Source: an uncultured Phascolarctobacterium sp. (GTDB lineage Bacteria > Bacillota > Negativicutes > Acidaminococcales > Acidaminococcaceae). From it: DNA of 64,000 bases. Shown here one piece after another: positions 26,494 through 35,494 of the stretch (positions are counted from its first letter, which is position 1; each line of letters starts with the position of its first letter). Both the position numbers and the translations under genes were made by a program. Under the pieces are notes generated by a model. The model did no database searches and was not told the origin of the DNA. It was given only the letters and a program-made list of their open reading frames with translations. The stretch lies in contig URGS01000004.1 in NCBI GenBank assembly GCA_900547415.1, positions 1 to 64,000 on the forward strand. Direction: 5' to 3'.

Positions 26494-27555
26494 TTGAACG
26501 CAGATTTTATCTCAGCAATTTATGCAGTGGGCAAGGAAAAGGGTATTGACCCGGATTTTCTGTTCCAGGCTATTGAAGAGGCTTTGGTTACTGGCTATAA
26601 AAAGGATACTGGTACTACTCAAAATGTAAGAGTGGATATGAATAAAGAAAGCGGCGAAATCCACGTTTATGCACAACGTACTGTTGTTGAGGGTGAGCCT
26701 GAGGATGCTAGTCAAATGACACTTGAGGAAGCTCAGGCTATTGATCCTCGCTATGAAATTGATGATATCGTTGAGGTTGAGGTTACTCCGAAAAACTTTG
26801 GCCGCATTGCTGCTCAAAATGCTAAGCAGGTTGTGCTGCAGCGCATTCGCGAGGCAGAGCGCGGACAGGTTTATGAGCGTTTCTCCAGCCGTGCTCAAGA
26901 CATTGTAAATGGCGTTATCCAACGTATGGAAAACAGAAACGTTTACATTGAGCTTGGCAAAAATGTAGAAGCGGTTCTTAGCGTAAATGAACAAATTCCA
27001 GGTGAAATCTATCAAGCACATGAGCGTATCAAAACATATATTATTGAGGTTAAAAAGAACGATAAGAAGGGACCCCAAATTATGGTTTCCCGTACTCATC
27101 CTGGCCTTTTGAAACGCTTGTTTGAGATTGAGGTTCCTGAAATCCATGATGGCATTGTAGAAATCAAATCCGTTGCTCGTGAGCCTGGCAATCGTTCTAA
27201 AATTTCTGTATATACTGCAGATGAGAATGTAGATCCTGTAGGCGCTTGTGTTGGTCAAAAGGGCATGCGTGTTCAGACCATCGTTAATGAGCTTCGCGGT
27301 GAAAAGATTGACATTGTGAAATACAGCGATGATCCGGCTCAATATGTAGCTAATGCTCTTAGCCCGGCTAAGGTTTTGGAAACCAACGTTAATGAGGAAG
27401 AAAAAATCTGCCGCGTTGTTGTTCCCAACAACCAGCTGTCCCTGGCTATTGGCAAGGAAGGTCAGAATGCACGTCTTGCTGCTAAGCTGACTGGCTGGAA
27501 GATTGATATTAAGAGTGAAGATCAGGCTAAGGCAGAGGCTGCGGCTGAGGAATAA
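26494..27555 (+). CDS. nusA: transcription termination/antitermination factor NusA
   Basis: RNA polymerase-associated factor controlling pausing, termination and antitermination. The 353 residues comprise the N-terminal RNAP-binding domain, S1 (about 135-200, GIVQRMENRNVYIEL-like wording), and KH1/KH2 (VGQKGMRVQTI; AIGKEGQNARLA). It lacks the C-terminal acidic repeats of E. coli NusA, as is usual in Firmicutes. Translation starts at TTG 26494 after GGAGGC. It is 26 bases downstream of rimP. Confidence 0.95.
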   Translation: MNADFISAIYAVGKEKGIDPDFLFQAIEEALVTGYKKDTGTTQNVRVDMNKESGEIHVYAQRTVVEGEPEDASQMTLEEAQAIDPRYEIDDIVEVEVTPKNFGRIAAQNAKQVVLQRIREAERGQVYERFSSRAQDIVNGVIQRMENRNVYIELGKNVEAVLSVNEQIPGEIYQAHERIKTYIIEVKKNDKKGPQIMVSRTHPGLLKRLFEIEVPEIHDGIVEIKSVAREPGNRSKISVYTADENVDPVGACVGQKGMRVQTIVNELRGEKIDIVKYSDDPAQYVANALSPAKVLETNVNEEEKICRVVVPNNQLSLAIGKEGQNARLAAKLTGWKIDIKSEDQAKAEAAAEE

Positions 27556-27559
27556 TTAT

Positions 27560-27832
27560 ATGAAGATGAAGAAAATCCCGCAACGTAAGTGTGTGGGCTG
27601 TAATGAAATGAAGGACAAAAAAGAATTACTGCGCATTGTTCGTTCTCCTGAAGGAGAAATCAGTCTCGATATGACTGGTAAGAAGAATGGTCGTGGTGCT
27701 TATGTTTGTCCGAATCCTGAGTGTATTACAAAGGCTGTCAAAGAAAAACGACTGGAGAGAGCTTTAGAAAAGCCAATCAACCAGGATGTTTATGCACAGC
27801 TGTTGGAGGATTTGGCCCATGGCAAACAATAA
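27560..27832 (+). CDS. ylxR: YlxR (RNase P modulator family) RNA-binding protein
   Basis: A 90-residue basic protein with the YlxR signature (PQRKCVGCNEMKDKKEL, GRGAYVCPNPEC). The B. subtilis relative binds nucleic acid or RNase P RNA and affects transcription. The start at 27560 lies five bases after nusA; ATG 27566 is an alternative. It overlaps the next gene by 14 bases. Confidence 0.9.
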   Translation: MKMKKIPQRKCVGCNEMKDKKELLRIVRSPEGEISLDMTGKKNGRGAYVCPNPECITKAVKEKRLERALEKPINQDVYAQLLEDLAHGKQ

Positions 27833-28115
27833 CATTGCCTTTGCTTTAGGCTTGGCACAGAAGGCTGGTAAAACTGCTTCAGGAGACTTGTCTGTTCGTG
27901 GCGCATTGAAAAGCGGCAAGGGTAAGCTCTTGGTTTTGGCCTCTGATGCAGCTCCTAACTCCAAAAAGGATATGCTCTATTTAGCAGAGCAAGCTCATAT
28001 TCCTGTAGTTGAGGCATTAACTCGTGATGAGCTTGGTTATGCTATTGGAAAAGCCAGAAGAACGGCAGTAGTTATTACGGACAGTAATTTTGCCAACATG
28101 ATAAAAAACAAATAA
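27819..28115 (+). CDS. ylxQ: L7Ae/L30e-family ribosomal-like protein YlxQ
   Basis: A 98-residue L7Ae-family RNA-binding protein (GLAQKAGKTASGD, LVLASDAAPNSKKDM) that likely binds kink-turn RNA. The ATG at 27819, preceded by TTGGAGGA inside ylxR, matches the family N-terminus better than an upstream in-frame ATG at 27786. It is the standard neighbour of ylxR and infB in Firmicutes. Confidence 0.88.
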   Translation: MANNNIAFALGLAQKAGKTASGDLSVRGALKSGKGKLLVLASDAAPNSKKDMLYLAEQAHIPVVEALTRDELGYAIGKARRTAVVITDSNFANMIKNK

Positions 28116-28147
28116 TCCCCCGTTAAATCTAGTTTGGAGGTGGATGA

Positions 28148-30718
28148 ATGGGTAGTAAAAGAATTTATGAGGTAGCTCAGGCTTACGGGAAGCCCGTAAA
28201 CGAAGTCCTGGAGCTATTAAAGAAGCATAATATTGACAAGACTAATTTCAGTGGTGTTGATGACAAGACCATGGCTGTTATAAAAGATGCTTACGATAAA
28301 AAGCCTGTGCCGCCCAAGCCAGCTAAGGCTGAACATAAAGAACAACCCAAACAGGTAAGTCCTGTAAAAGTTGAAAGAAAGGAGCAGCCGAAGCAGCAAG
28401 AGGCAAATCGCCAGGAAAATAAGACTGCCGGCAATAGTCAGAGGAATATGCAAAATCAACAAAACCAGCAGAAACGCAATGAGAACCGCGGCGAAAATCG
28501 TCAAGGCGGTATGAATAATAATCGTGGAGAGAATCGTCAGCAGGGCCGTAATGGCCAACAGGGCGGTCCTCGCAATAATAATCAACGTCCCGCAGGTCAA
28601 GGCCAGCAAAGACGTACTGAAGGCAGCAATGCTCAAGGAGGTAACCGTAATAACAACCGTGGCCAACAGCGTCAGGGTGGAGTTTTTGTTCCGGCCAAGG
28701 GTCAGCAGCCCGGTCAGGCAGTACATGGTGAAAGCCGTGCAACTGCAGTAGGAAATTCAAAAATGAGCGGCAAGGACAATGGCAGAGGCCGTAGCGACCG
28801 TAATGAACGTAATGCTAACGGTAAGGCTGGTCGCAAGGAAAAACCGCAAATTAAAGGCTCTTATGCAACTAAGGCAAGCCGTCCTAACCGTAGTGCAGGT
28901 CATCAAATGCCTGTAAATAGAAATAAAAAGAATAATGCTCCTAAAGCAGCAGCTCCGGTAGCAGAAATTCAAAGACCTACTTATGTAGAAGTGGGTGAGT
29001 CCATTAATGTTCAAGAATTTGCTAAGCTGATCAAACGCGAAGTAAATGAAGTTATTAAGGCTCTCTTTATGCTGGGCATGATGGTTACCATCAACCAAGA
29101 TATCGATTATGATACTGCACTGCTAATTGGAGACAACTTTGGTGTAGAGGTTGGCCAAAAGGCTCCTGAGGAAGATCCTACCGAGATTCCTGAGGTTGAC
29201 GATCCGGAAGAAAAACGTGTTCTGCGTCCGCCCGTTATTACCGTTATGGGTCACGTTGACCATGGTAAAACATCTCTCTTGGACGCAATTCGTAAAACTA
29301 ACGTAACCGCACGTGAGGCTGGCGGTATTACCCAGCACATTGGTGCATATAAAATTAATTATCAAGGCAAGCAAATCGTTTTCCTGGATACCCCTGGTCA
29401 CGAAGCGTTTACTGCAATGCGTGCCCGTGGTGCACAGGTTACTGACGTAGCAATTCTTGTTGTTGCAGCAGACGACGGTGTTATGCCCCAAACTATTGAG
29501 GCTATCAACCACGCTAAGGCTGCTAATGTACCTATCATTGTTGCTATCAACAAGATTGACCGTGAAGGTGCAAACCCTGATCATATTAAACAACAGCTTG
29601 CTGAGCATGGTCTGATTCCTGAGGAGTGGGGCGGAGATACCATTATGGTTCCTGTTTCTGCACGTCAGAAAATTGGCATTAGTGATATTCTGGAAATGAT
29701 TCTGCTGGTGGCAGAGGTTCAAGAGCTGAAGGCTAACCCAAATCTGCCTGCTCATGGCACTATTATCGAGGCACAGCTGGATAAGGGTCGTGGACCTGTC
29801 GCAACCGTTCTGGTACAACGCGGTACACTGCACATTGGTGACACCATCATTGCTGGTACCTGCTATGGTAAGGTTCGTGCGATGATAAATGATCGTGGTG
29901 AGAAGATTAAAAAGGCTGGTCCGTCTACTCCTGTAGAGGTTCTGGGCCTGAATGACGTTCCTGCAGCTGGTGATATTTTGGACAGCACTGATGAGCGTAC
30001 TGCTCGCAGCGTAGCTGAAAAACGTATTGCTAAACGTAAGGAAGAGGAAATCAAGATGAACTCCAAGGTATCCTTGGATGACCTGTTCCAACGTATTCAA
30101 GATGGCGAAATTAAAGACCTGAATATCGTTGTAAAGGCTGACGTTCAAGGTACTATTGAAGCACTTAAGGCTTCTCTTGAAAAGATTAAAAACGATGAAG
30201 TTAAAGTTTCCGTAGTTCATGCTGGCGTTGGTGCTATCAGCGAGTCCGACGTTATGCTGGCATCTGCTGCTAACGCTCTGATTATCGGTTTCAACGTTCG
30301 TCCTGATGCAAACGCTCGTAAGGCTGCTGAAACAGAAAAGGTTGATCTTCGTACCTATAGAGTAATCTATGATGCACTGAATGACGTAGAAGCAGCTATT
30401 AAAGGTATGTTGGCTCCGAAATTCAAAGAGGTTGTTACCGGCCGTATCGAGGTTCGTCAGCTGATTACTATTTCCAAGCTTCTTATTGCAGGCTGCTATG
30501 TTACCGAGGGTAAGGTTACTAACCACTCCAAGGTTCGTGTAATTCGTGATGGCATTGTAATTTTTGAAGATGAAATTGACTCCCTGCGCCGCTTTAAAGA
30601 TGACGTTAAGGAAGTACAGCAAGGCTATGAATGCGGCATTACCCTTGAAAAATATCGTGACCTGAAGGAAGGAGACCAATTCGAGGTGTATGATATGGAA
30701 GAGGTTGCCGTAGAGTAG
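28148..30718 (+). CDS. infB: translation initiation factor IF-2
   Basis: GTPase that places initiator tRNA on the 30S subunit. Residues 1-55 are the IF2 N-terminal subdomain. Residues from about 60 to 270 form a very Gln/Asn/Gly/Arg-rich disordered region, followed by a second IF2-N segment. The GTPase core begins near residue 360 with GHVDHGKTS, DTPGHEAF and NKID, and domains II-IV follow to residue 856. The start is ATG 28148 after TTGGAGGTGG. The disordered region is rich in Arg-Gly-Gln runs and may bind RNA non-specifically. Confidence 0.96.
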   Translation: MGSKRIYEVAQAYGKPVNEVLELLKKHNIDKTNFSGVDDKTMAVIKDAYDKKPVPPKPAKAEHKEQPKQVSPVKVERKEQPKQQEANRQENKTAGNSQRNMQNQQNQQKRNENRGENRQGGMNNNRGENRQQGRNGQQGGPRNNNQRPAGQGQQRRTEGSNAQGGNRNNNRGQQRQGGVFVPAKGQQPGQAVHGESRATAVGNSKMSGKDNGRGRSDRNERNANGKAGRKEKPQIKGSYATKASRPNRSAGHQMPVNRNKKNNAPKAAAPVAEIQRPTYVEVGESINVQEFAKLIKREVNEVIKALFMLGMMVTINQDIDYDTALLIGDNFGVEVGQKAPEEDPTEIPEVDDPEEKRVLRPPVITVMGHVDHGKTSLLDAIRKTNVTAREAGGITQHIGAYKINYQGKQIVFLDTPGHEAFTAMRARGAQVTDVAILVVAADDGVMPQTIEAINHAKAANVPIIVAINKIDREGANPDHIKQQLAEHGLIPEEWGGDTIMVPVSARQKIGISDILEMILLVAEVQELKANPNLPAHGTIIEAQLDKGRGPVATVLVQRGTLHIGDTIIAGTCYGKVRAMINDRGEKIKKAGPSTPVEVLGLNDVPAAGDILDSTDERTARSVAEKRIAKRKEEEIKMNSKVSLDDLFQRIQDGEIKDLNIVVKADVQGTIEALKASLEKIKNDEVKVSVVHAGVGAISESDVMLASAANALIIGFNVRPDANARKAAETEKVDLRTYRVIYDALNDVEAAIKGMLAPKFKEVVTGRIEVRQLITISKLLIAGCYVTEGKVTNHSKVRVIRDGIVIFEDEIDSLRRFKDDVKEVQQGYECGITLEKYRDLKEGDQFEVYDMEEVAVE

Positions 30719-30736
30719 TAGCTAGAGGTTATAATT

Positions 30737-31114
30737 ATGGCTAGATTAAGAGTAGAAAAGGTACAAGAGGCTATTCAACAGGAAATTAGCAAAATGCTTC
30801 TGATGGATGTAAAGGACCCTCGTATTCAGTTTGTTACTGTTACCGGAGTTGAGCTTACTGATGATATGAGCTATGCTAAGATTTATGTAAGTCTTTATGG
30901 ACCAAAAGATAAACAAGAAGAAACCTGGAAGGCGCTGCAAAAGTCCTTGGGCTTTATGCGCACTGAAATCGCTAAGCGTATCCGCCTGCGTTTTGCGCCG
31001 ACATTGATTTTGCAAAAGGATACTTCTATGGAGTATAGCGCTCATATTGAAAGTATTTTGCAAAAGATTAAGCAGGAGGAGAAGCCTGCTGCTGAGGAAG
31101 AAAAAGATGAGTAA
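30737..31114 (+). CDS. rbfA: ribosome-binding factor A
   Basis: Small KH-like 30S maturation factor, 125 residues, with VKDPRIQFVTVTGVELT and YVSLYG segments and the conserved LRFAPTLIL strand. The acidic C-terminal tail is family-typical. It overlaps the next gene by eight bases, indicating coupling. Confidence 0.94.
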   Translation: MARLRVEKVQEAIQQEISKMLLMDVKDPRIQFVTVTGVELTDDMSYAKIYVSLYGPKDKQEETWKALQKSLGFMRTEIAKRIRLRFAPTLILQKDTSMEYSAHIESILQKIKQEEKPAAEEEKDE

Positions 31115-32057
31115 GGAACTGACTCTCAAAGAAACCGGTTCCATGCTACTGGCAGCGCAGAAAATTGTTCTGTGCTGCCATGTCAGCCCTGATGGAGATA
31201 CTCTTGGTTCTGCTTTAGGTTTGTATCGCTTTTTAAAGCAGCAGGGCAAGGATATCACTCTGTTTGTTGATGATGACATTAATAAAAGCTTAAAATTTTT
31301 GCCTGGCATGGATTGCTGCAAGCGTCCTGAAGCCGGTCAGAAGCTTGAGGTAGATGTTCTCTGCGTTATTGATGCCAGTTCAGCTGACCGCATAGGAATT
31401 GTTAATGATGTAGTAGAAGCTAAATGCTTAATGAATATTGACCATCATATTTCCAATACTCGTTTTGCCGACTATCTTTATCTTGACCCTGTAGCTGCAG
31501 CTACAGGTGAAGTAATGTGCATGCTTTTTGATGAAATGGGCTGGGAGATGGACAAAGAGATTGCTACCTGCTTTTATACAGCCATTACTATGGACTGTGG
31601 TTCCTTCCGCTATTCCAATACTACATCCAGAACTATGAACATGGCAGCTAAGCTTTTGGACTGCGGCGCTAAACCCAACGAAATTGCTGATGCCATGGAT
31701 GTTCGTGAAAGAGCTAACGTAGAACTATGGGTTAAGGTTCTGCCAACACTGACATTTACCTTCAATGATAAGGTTGCTTATATAAGCCTGCCTCACGAGC
31801 TGTATAATAAGGATATTTCTACAGATAACTTTATTTCCTATCCTCGTTATATTGAGGGCGTGGATGTAGCGATTTTCTTCAAGGCTGTGGAGTCCGAGGT
31901 TACTCGTGTCAGCATGCGCTCAGCCGAAACTGATGTGTCTCAGATTGCTCTGCACTTTGGTGGCGGCGGCCATATTAGAGCTGCTGGCTGCACTATTTAT
32001 GCTCCTCTTGAGGAAGCGCGTCGCCAGCTGTTGGAAGAGTTAGGCAAGGTAATGTAA
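31107..32057 (+). CDS. nrnA: DHH/DHHA1 phosphoesterase, NrnA-like (oligoribonuclease / pAp phosphatase)
   Basis: A 316-residue bifunctional-type enzyme that degrades nano-RNAs and may dephosphorylate pAp. Metal-binding motifs are visible: HVSPDGDTLGSALG near the N-terminus, CVIDAS, and the DHH signature NIDHHISNT; the C-terminal DHHA1 domain ends with FGGGGHIRAAGC. The ATG at 31107 overlaps rbfA; an upstream in-frame opening at 31047 is rejected because it only duplicates rbfA sequence. Confidence 0.92.
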   Translation: MSKELTLKETGSMLLAAQKIVLCCHVSPDGDTLGSALGLYRFLKQQGKDITLFVDDDINKSLKFLPGMDCCKRPEAGQKLEVDVLCVIDASSADRIGIVNDVVEAKCLMNIDHHISNTRFADYLYLDPVAAATGEVMCMLFDEMGWEMDKEIATCFYTAITMDCGSFRYSNTTSRTMNMAAKLLDCGAKPNEIADAMDVRERANVELWVKVLPTLTFTFNDKVAYISLPHELYNKDISTDNFISYPRYIEGVDVAIFFKAVESEVTRVSMRSAETDVSQIALHFGGGGHIRAAGCTIYAPLEEARRQLLEELGKVM

Positions 32058-32935
32058 TGGACGGTATTTTTAATGTGCTGAAGCCCCCGGGAATGACTTC
32101 ACATGATGTGGTGGCTTTCCTGAGACGTGCTCTGCAGACAAAGAAGATAGGACATGGGGGAACTCTTGATCCTGATGCGGCAGGAGTTCTTCCTGTTTTT
32201 GCAGGCAGTGCTACCCGCTTGCTGGAGTTTGCTGTTGAAGGAAAAAAGCAGTATATTGCAGAATTTACCTTAGGCAAGCGTACTGATACTGGAGATGATA
32301 GTGGCACTGTGGTTGAAGAAAAGCCTGTGCCGCATTTTTCTGAGGCTGACCTTAGTAAAGTTTTAAGCAGCTTTTTAGGTGTACAGCAGCAGCTTCCGCC
32401 GATGTATTCAGCTTTAAAGGTTAATGGTAAAAAGCTGTATGAACTGGCACGCAAGGGAGTTGAGGTTGAGCGTCAGCCCAGAGAAATTGAAATTTTTCAG
32501 CTGGAGCTGCTTCATTTTTCAGACAACCGCTTTACTGTAGCTATTGACTGCTCAAAGGGTACTTATATCAGGGTATTAGGCGAGGACATCGCTTCTGCCT
32601 TAGGAACATGTGGAACTATGAGCTTTCTGCTGCGTACTAGAGTAGGCAGCTACACGCTGGCCGATGCCTATACACTACAGGAAATTGCTGATGCGCCTGA
32701 AAGCTGTAAGGCAGAACCATTGACTGCAGTAGCAGAGCTCCCTAAGCTTGTTCTTACAGGAAGGCAGGCAGCTCGCATTACTAACGGTGTACGTACTACT
32801 ATTGCAGGTACTTCTGAAGGGCGCTACGTTCTCCTAGGTCCTGAGGGAGAATTCTTGGGACTTGGAAGCTGCAATGAATCAATGATTAAGGCAGAAAAAA
32901 TATTAGAGCATTATAAAATGCCTGAGGAAGAATAG
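32057..32935 (+). CDS. truB: tRNA pseudouridine(55) synthase TruB
   Basis: Makes the universal pseudouridine-55 in the T-loop of tRNAs. The 292-residue protein has the KPPGMTSHDVV and GHGGTLDPDAAGVLP motifs, the latter with the catalytic aspartate, plus the CSKGTYIR segment and a C-terminal PUA-like domain. The start overlaps the nrnA stop by one base. Confidence 0.95.
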   Translation: MDGIFNVLKPPGMTSHDVVAFLRRALQTKKIGHGGTLDPDAAGVLPVFAGSATRLLEFAVEGKKQYIAEFTLGKRTDTGDDSGTVVEEKPVPHFSEADLSKVLSSFLGVQQQLPPMYSALKVNGKKLYELARKGVEVERQPREIEIFQLELLHFSDNRFTVAIDCSKGTYIRVLGEDIASALGTCGTMSFLLRTRVGSYTLADAYTLQEIADAPESCKAEPLTAVAELPKLVLTGRQAARITNGVRTTIAGTSEGRYVLLGPEGEFLGLGSCNESMIKAEKILEHYKMPEEE

Positions 32936-32941
32936 ATTTAG

Positions 32942-33880
32942 ATGGAAATTATTACTGCTTTAGAACAATTACATAGGGTAAAAGGACCTTGCGTAATCGC
33001 ACTGGGAACCTTTGATGGACTGCATCTGGGTCATCAGGATGTAATTTTGGCAGCAAGGGAGCAGGCTAGAGCTACCTCTGCTAAGCTGGCAGTGTTTACC
33101 TTTAGTAATCATCCTTTGAGCTTGATTAGACCAGAAGCTGTTCCTGTTTCCTTGATTTCACCAGAAAAAAAATTGGAGCTTTTAGAGAAGCTTGGAGTAG
33201 ATATTTTAATAGATATTCCCTTTAATAAAGAACTTGCTCAGCTGACACCTGATGAATTTTTGGCTAAGCTTCAAAGCATTGATTACAGTTGTCTTACAGT
33301 TGGTGAGAATTTTACCTATGGAATTTATGGCAGAGGAACTTGCACTACTATGGCAGAATCTGCTAAAGTTATGGGTTTTAAACTCATAGTCCGTCCTCTT
33401 GTAAGCTATAATGGGACTGTCATAAGCAGTACAGCTATTCGTCAGCTTATAAGCAACGGGCTTATGGATGAAGCAGCAAAGATGCTTGGTCGCAGCTACA
33501 GCCTTGCTGGTGTTGTTGCCCATGGTAATGAAAGGGGAAGACTTTTAGGTTACCCAACTGCCAATATTGAGCTGGAGGATTATAATGTTGCAGCACCTAA
33601 GGGTGGTGTTTACATGGTACAGGTTATATTGGAAAACCACACTTACTATGGTATGGCCAATATTGGTAAAAATCCAACCTTTGGTGACGTAGACAGACTG
33701 CGTCTGGAGGTTAATATTTTTGATTTTGACGGAGATATTTATGGTAAAGAGATGACAGTTATCTTTAAGGAATATGTTCGTGGAGAAGTAAGGTTCTCAT
33801 CCATTGATGCACTTAAGGCGCAGCTTGCTGCCGATAAGGAGCAATGTAAAGCATTAGTGCAGAAATTGGATAGACTATAG
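32942..33880 (+). CDS. ribF: bifunctional riboflavin kinase / FAD synthetase
   Basis: Converts riboflavin to FMN and then FAD. The N-terminal adenylyltransferase domain shows GTFDGLHLGHQD and ISSTAIRQLI; the C-terminal kinase domain shows GNERGRLLGYPTANI and the NIGKNPTFG segment. The length, 312 residues, is normal. It is the last gene of the rimP operon, six bases after truB. Confidence 0.95.
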   Translation: MEIITALEQLHRVKGPCVIALGTFDGLHLGHQDVILAAREQARATSAKLAVFTFSNHPLSLIRPEAVPVSLISPEKKLELLEKLGVDILIDIPFNKELAQLTPDEFLAKLQSIDYSCLTVGENFTYGIYGRGTCTTMAESAKVMGFKLIVRPLVSYNGTVISSTAIRQLISNGLMDEAAKMLGRSYSLAGVVAHGNERGRLLGYPTANIELEDYNVAAPKGGVYMVQVILENHTYYGMANIGKNPTFGDVDRLRLEVNIFDFDGDIYGKEMTVIFKEYVRGEVRFSSIDALKAQLAADKEQCKALVQKLDRL

Positions 33881-33910
33881 ATATGTTCTGTTAAAAATTT
33901 AACAATTAGC

Positions 33911-33939
33911 TTGCCAAGAAGCTAATATCGTGTTATACT
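33911..33939 (+). promoter_or_regulatory. rpsO promoter and structured leader
   Basis: TTGCCA at 33911-33916 and TATACT at 33934-33939, spacer 17. The 80-base leader contains CCAAG/CTTGG self-complementary segments (33941-33965) that could fold. S15 represses its own translation in many bacteria through leader structures, but this one does not match a type I recognise. Confidence 0.6.
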
Positions 33940-34025
33940 ATCTTGGTATGAACCAAGGCTTGGTGGTACGAAACTCCAACGGCCGCTATGCTTATGGCAA
34001 TTTTAATTTTTAGGAGGAAATCTCA

Positions 34026-34292
34026 ATGTTAACTAGCGAAGCTAAACAAGCAATCATTCTCGACAACGCTCGTCATGAAGGCGACACCGGTTCTCCGGAA
34101 GTACAAATTGCAGTTCTGACCGAACGCATCAAATACTTGACCGAGCATCTGAAATCCAACAAAAAAGACCATCATTCTCGTCGTGGCCTGCTGAAAATGG
34201 TTGGTAAACGTCGTGGTCTGCTGAACTACCTGCAAAGCAAAGATATCGAACGTTATCGTGCAATCATTGCTAAACTGGGTATCCGTAAATAA
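34026..34292 (+). CDS. rpsO: 30S ribosomal protein S15
   Basis: An 88-residue primary rRNA-binding protein of the 30S platform, with the family core (TGSPEVQIAVLTERI, HHSRRGLLKMVGKRR). AGGAGG precedes ATG 34026. It uses highly biased codons (CTG, AAA, CGT, GAA), as expected for an abundant protein. Confidence 0.97.
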   Translation: MLTSEAKQAIILDNARHEGDTGSPEVQIAVLTERIKYLTEHLKSNKKDHHSRRGLLKMVGKRRGLLNYLQSKDIERYRAIIAKLGIRK

Positions 34293-34304
34293 TTTAGCTT
34301 ATAA

Positions 34305-34337
34305 GGAGCTCATCCGTTTGGATGGGCTCTTTTTTTA
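34305..34337 (+). terminator. rho-independent terminator after rpsO
   Basis: Stem 34307-34315 with 34320-34328 (one G-U), GTTT loop and a run of eight Ts. Confidence 0.92.
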
Positions 34338-34416
34338 CGTTAAACAGTTTACGCCATTTAACAAATATGTTACAATATTAAGGACTTATTGATTGCATAT
34401 TATAGAGTTAATCAAT

Positions 34417-34431
34417 AATATTCTGAAAATT
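34417..34431. promoter_or_regulatory. candidate CodY-binding site
   Basis: AATATTCTGAAAATT matches the CodY consensus AATTTTCWGAAAATT at 14 of 15 positions. It lies 17 bases before the start of the sialidase-like gene. CodY itself is encoded at 54.6 kb in this window. Confidence 0.7.
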
Positions 34432-34448
34432 TTATTGATGGTGATACG

Positions 34449-35453
34449 ATGAAGAAAGAATTGCTTGTGCAGGAGCTTCCTACAGATTTTTGCCATGCAT
34501 CTACACTATTAGCTCTTGAAAATGGCGAGGTGTTGTGCTGCTGGTTTGGTGGTACTCACGAAGGCAATGCTGATGTTGCTATCTTTATGAGTCGCAGAAC
34601 TGCAAACGGAGTATGGTCATTTCCGATTAAGCTGGCAGATGGATTGGAAGCAAACTGGAATCCTGTCCTGCATCTTAGAGATGATGGAGTGGTGCAGCTC
34701 TTTTACAAGGAGGGTCAGCAGATTGCTTCTTGGCGTACGCTAGTTATGGAATCTGAGAATCATGGTCAAAGCTGGACTAGGGCTCGTGAGCTTGTACCTG
34801 GAGATAATGGCGGTGGACGCGGACCTGTACGCAATAAACTATTACGTTTGTCTAGCGGACGTCTTTTGGCAGGGGCATCAACGGAGCATGGGTTGTGGAA
34901 GGCTTATGCAGATAGAAGTGATGACGATGGACGCAACTGGAGCCTGTCTAATCCCATTGCTATTGATGATTTAGAATATCATACAGGTGAAAAAACTGCA
35001 GCAAGTGATATTGCTGTTAGTGAACAATCCTTTTATGGCCGAGGCGTAATTCAGCCAAGCTTGTGGGAAAGTGCTGATGGAAGCGTGCATATGCTTCTTA
35101 GAAGCAGTGAAGGCTTTATTTATCGCAGTGATTCAATCGATGGTGGCGTAAGCTGGTGCAGTGCCTATCCTATAGATATTCCAAACAATAACAGCGGGTT
35201 AGACCTTGTTAAAGGTGCAAATGGGTATCTGTATCTGGTATGCAATCCTGTGGCGGCAAACTGGGGGATGCGTTCTCCTTTAAGCTTGTTCCAGTCTATT
35301 GATGATGGAAAAAGCTGGGAGAGAATGTTCGATCTGGATTCCGAGGCAGGGGAGTTTTCTTATCCTGCGATTATTGCTTCCGGTACTAAGCTTTATATTA
35401 GCTATACCTACAAAAGGGTAAATATTGTTTTTCTAGAGCTGGAGCTACTATAA
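34449..35453 (+). CDS. sialidase-fold (BNR repeat) protein, probably cytoplasmic
   Basis: A 334-residue six-bladed beta-propeller of the exo-alpha-sialidase/BNR superfamily. Four Asp-box motifs are visible (SENHGQSW, SDDDGRNW, SIDGGVSW, SIDDGKSW), together with CCWFGGTHEG near the N-terminus and an SYPAII segment near the end. There is no signal peptide, so it would act inside the cell. No sialic acid catabolic genes are adjacent. Substrate and even catalytic activity are uncertain; related proteins are often named neuraminidase-like or sialate hydrolase only by fold. A CodY box precedes it. Confidence 0.8.
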   Translation: MKKELLVQELPTDFCHASTLLALENGEVLCCWFGGTHEGNADVAIFMSRRTANGVWSFPIKLADGLEANWNPVLHLRDDGVVQLFYKEGQQIASWRTLVMESENHGQSWTRARELVPGDNGGGRGPVRNKLLRLSSGRLLAGASTEHGLWKAYADRSDDDGRNWSLSNPIAIDDLEYHTGEKTAASDIAVSEQSFYGRGVIQPSLWESADGSVHMLLRSSEGFIYRSDSIDGGVSWCSAYPIDIPNNNSGLDLVKGANGYLYLVCNPVAANWGMRSPLSLFQSIDDGKSWERMFDLDSEAGEFSYPAIIASGTKLYISYTYKRVNIVFLELELL

Positions 35454-35494
35454 CTTGTTTTTATTTTTATTATTATATAAGGAGTGATTTTCTG

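Noticed and set aside
29123..30679. 518-codon open frame on the minus strand opposite infB
   Set aside because: It lies entirely inside infB, has no Shine-Dalgarno and its translation shows no domain; such long antisense frames follow from the codon bias of the real gene.
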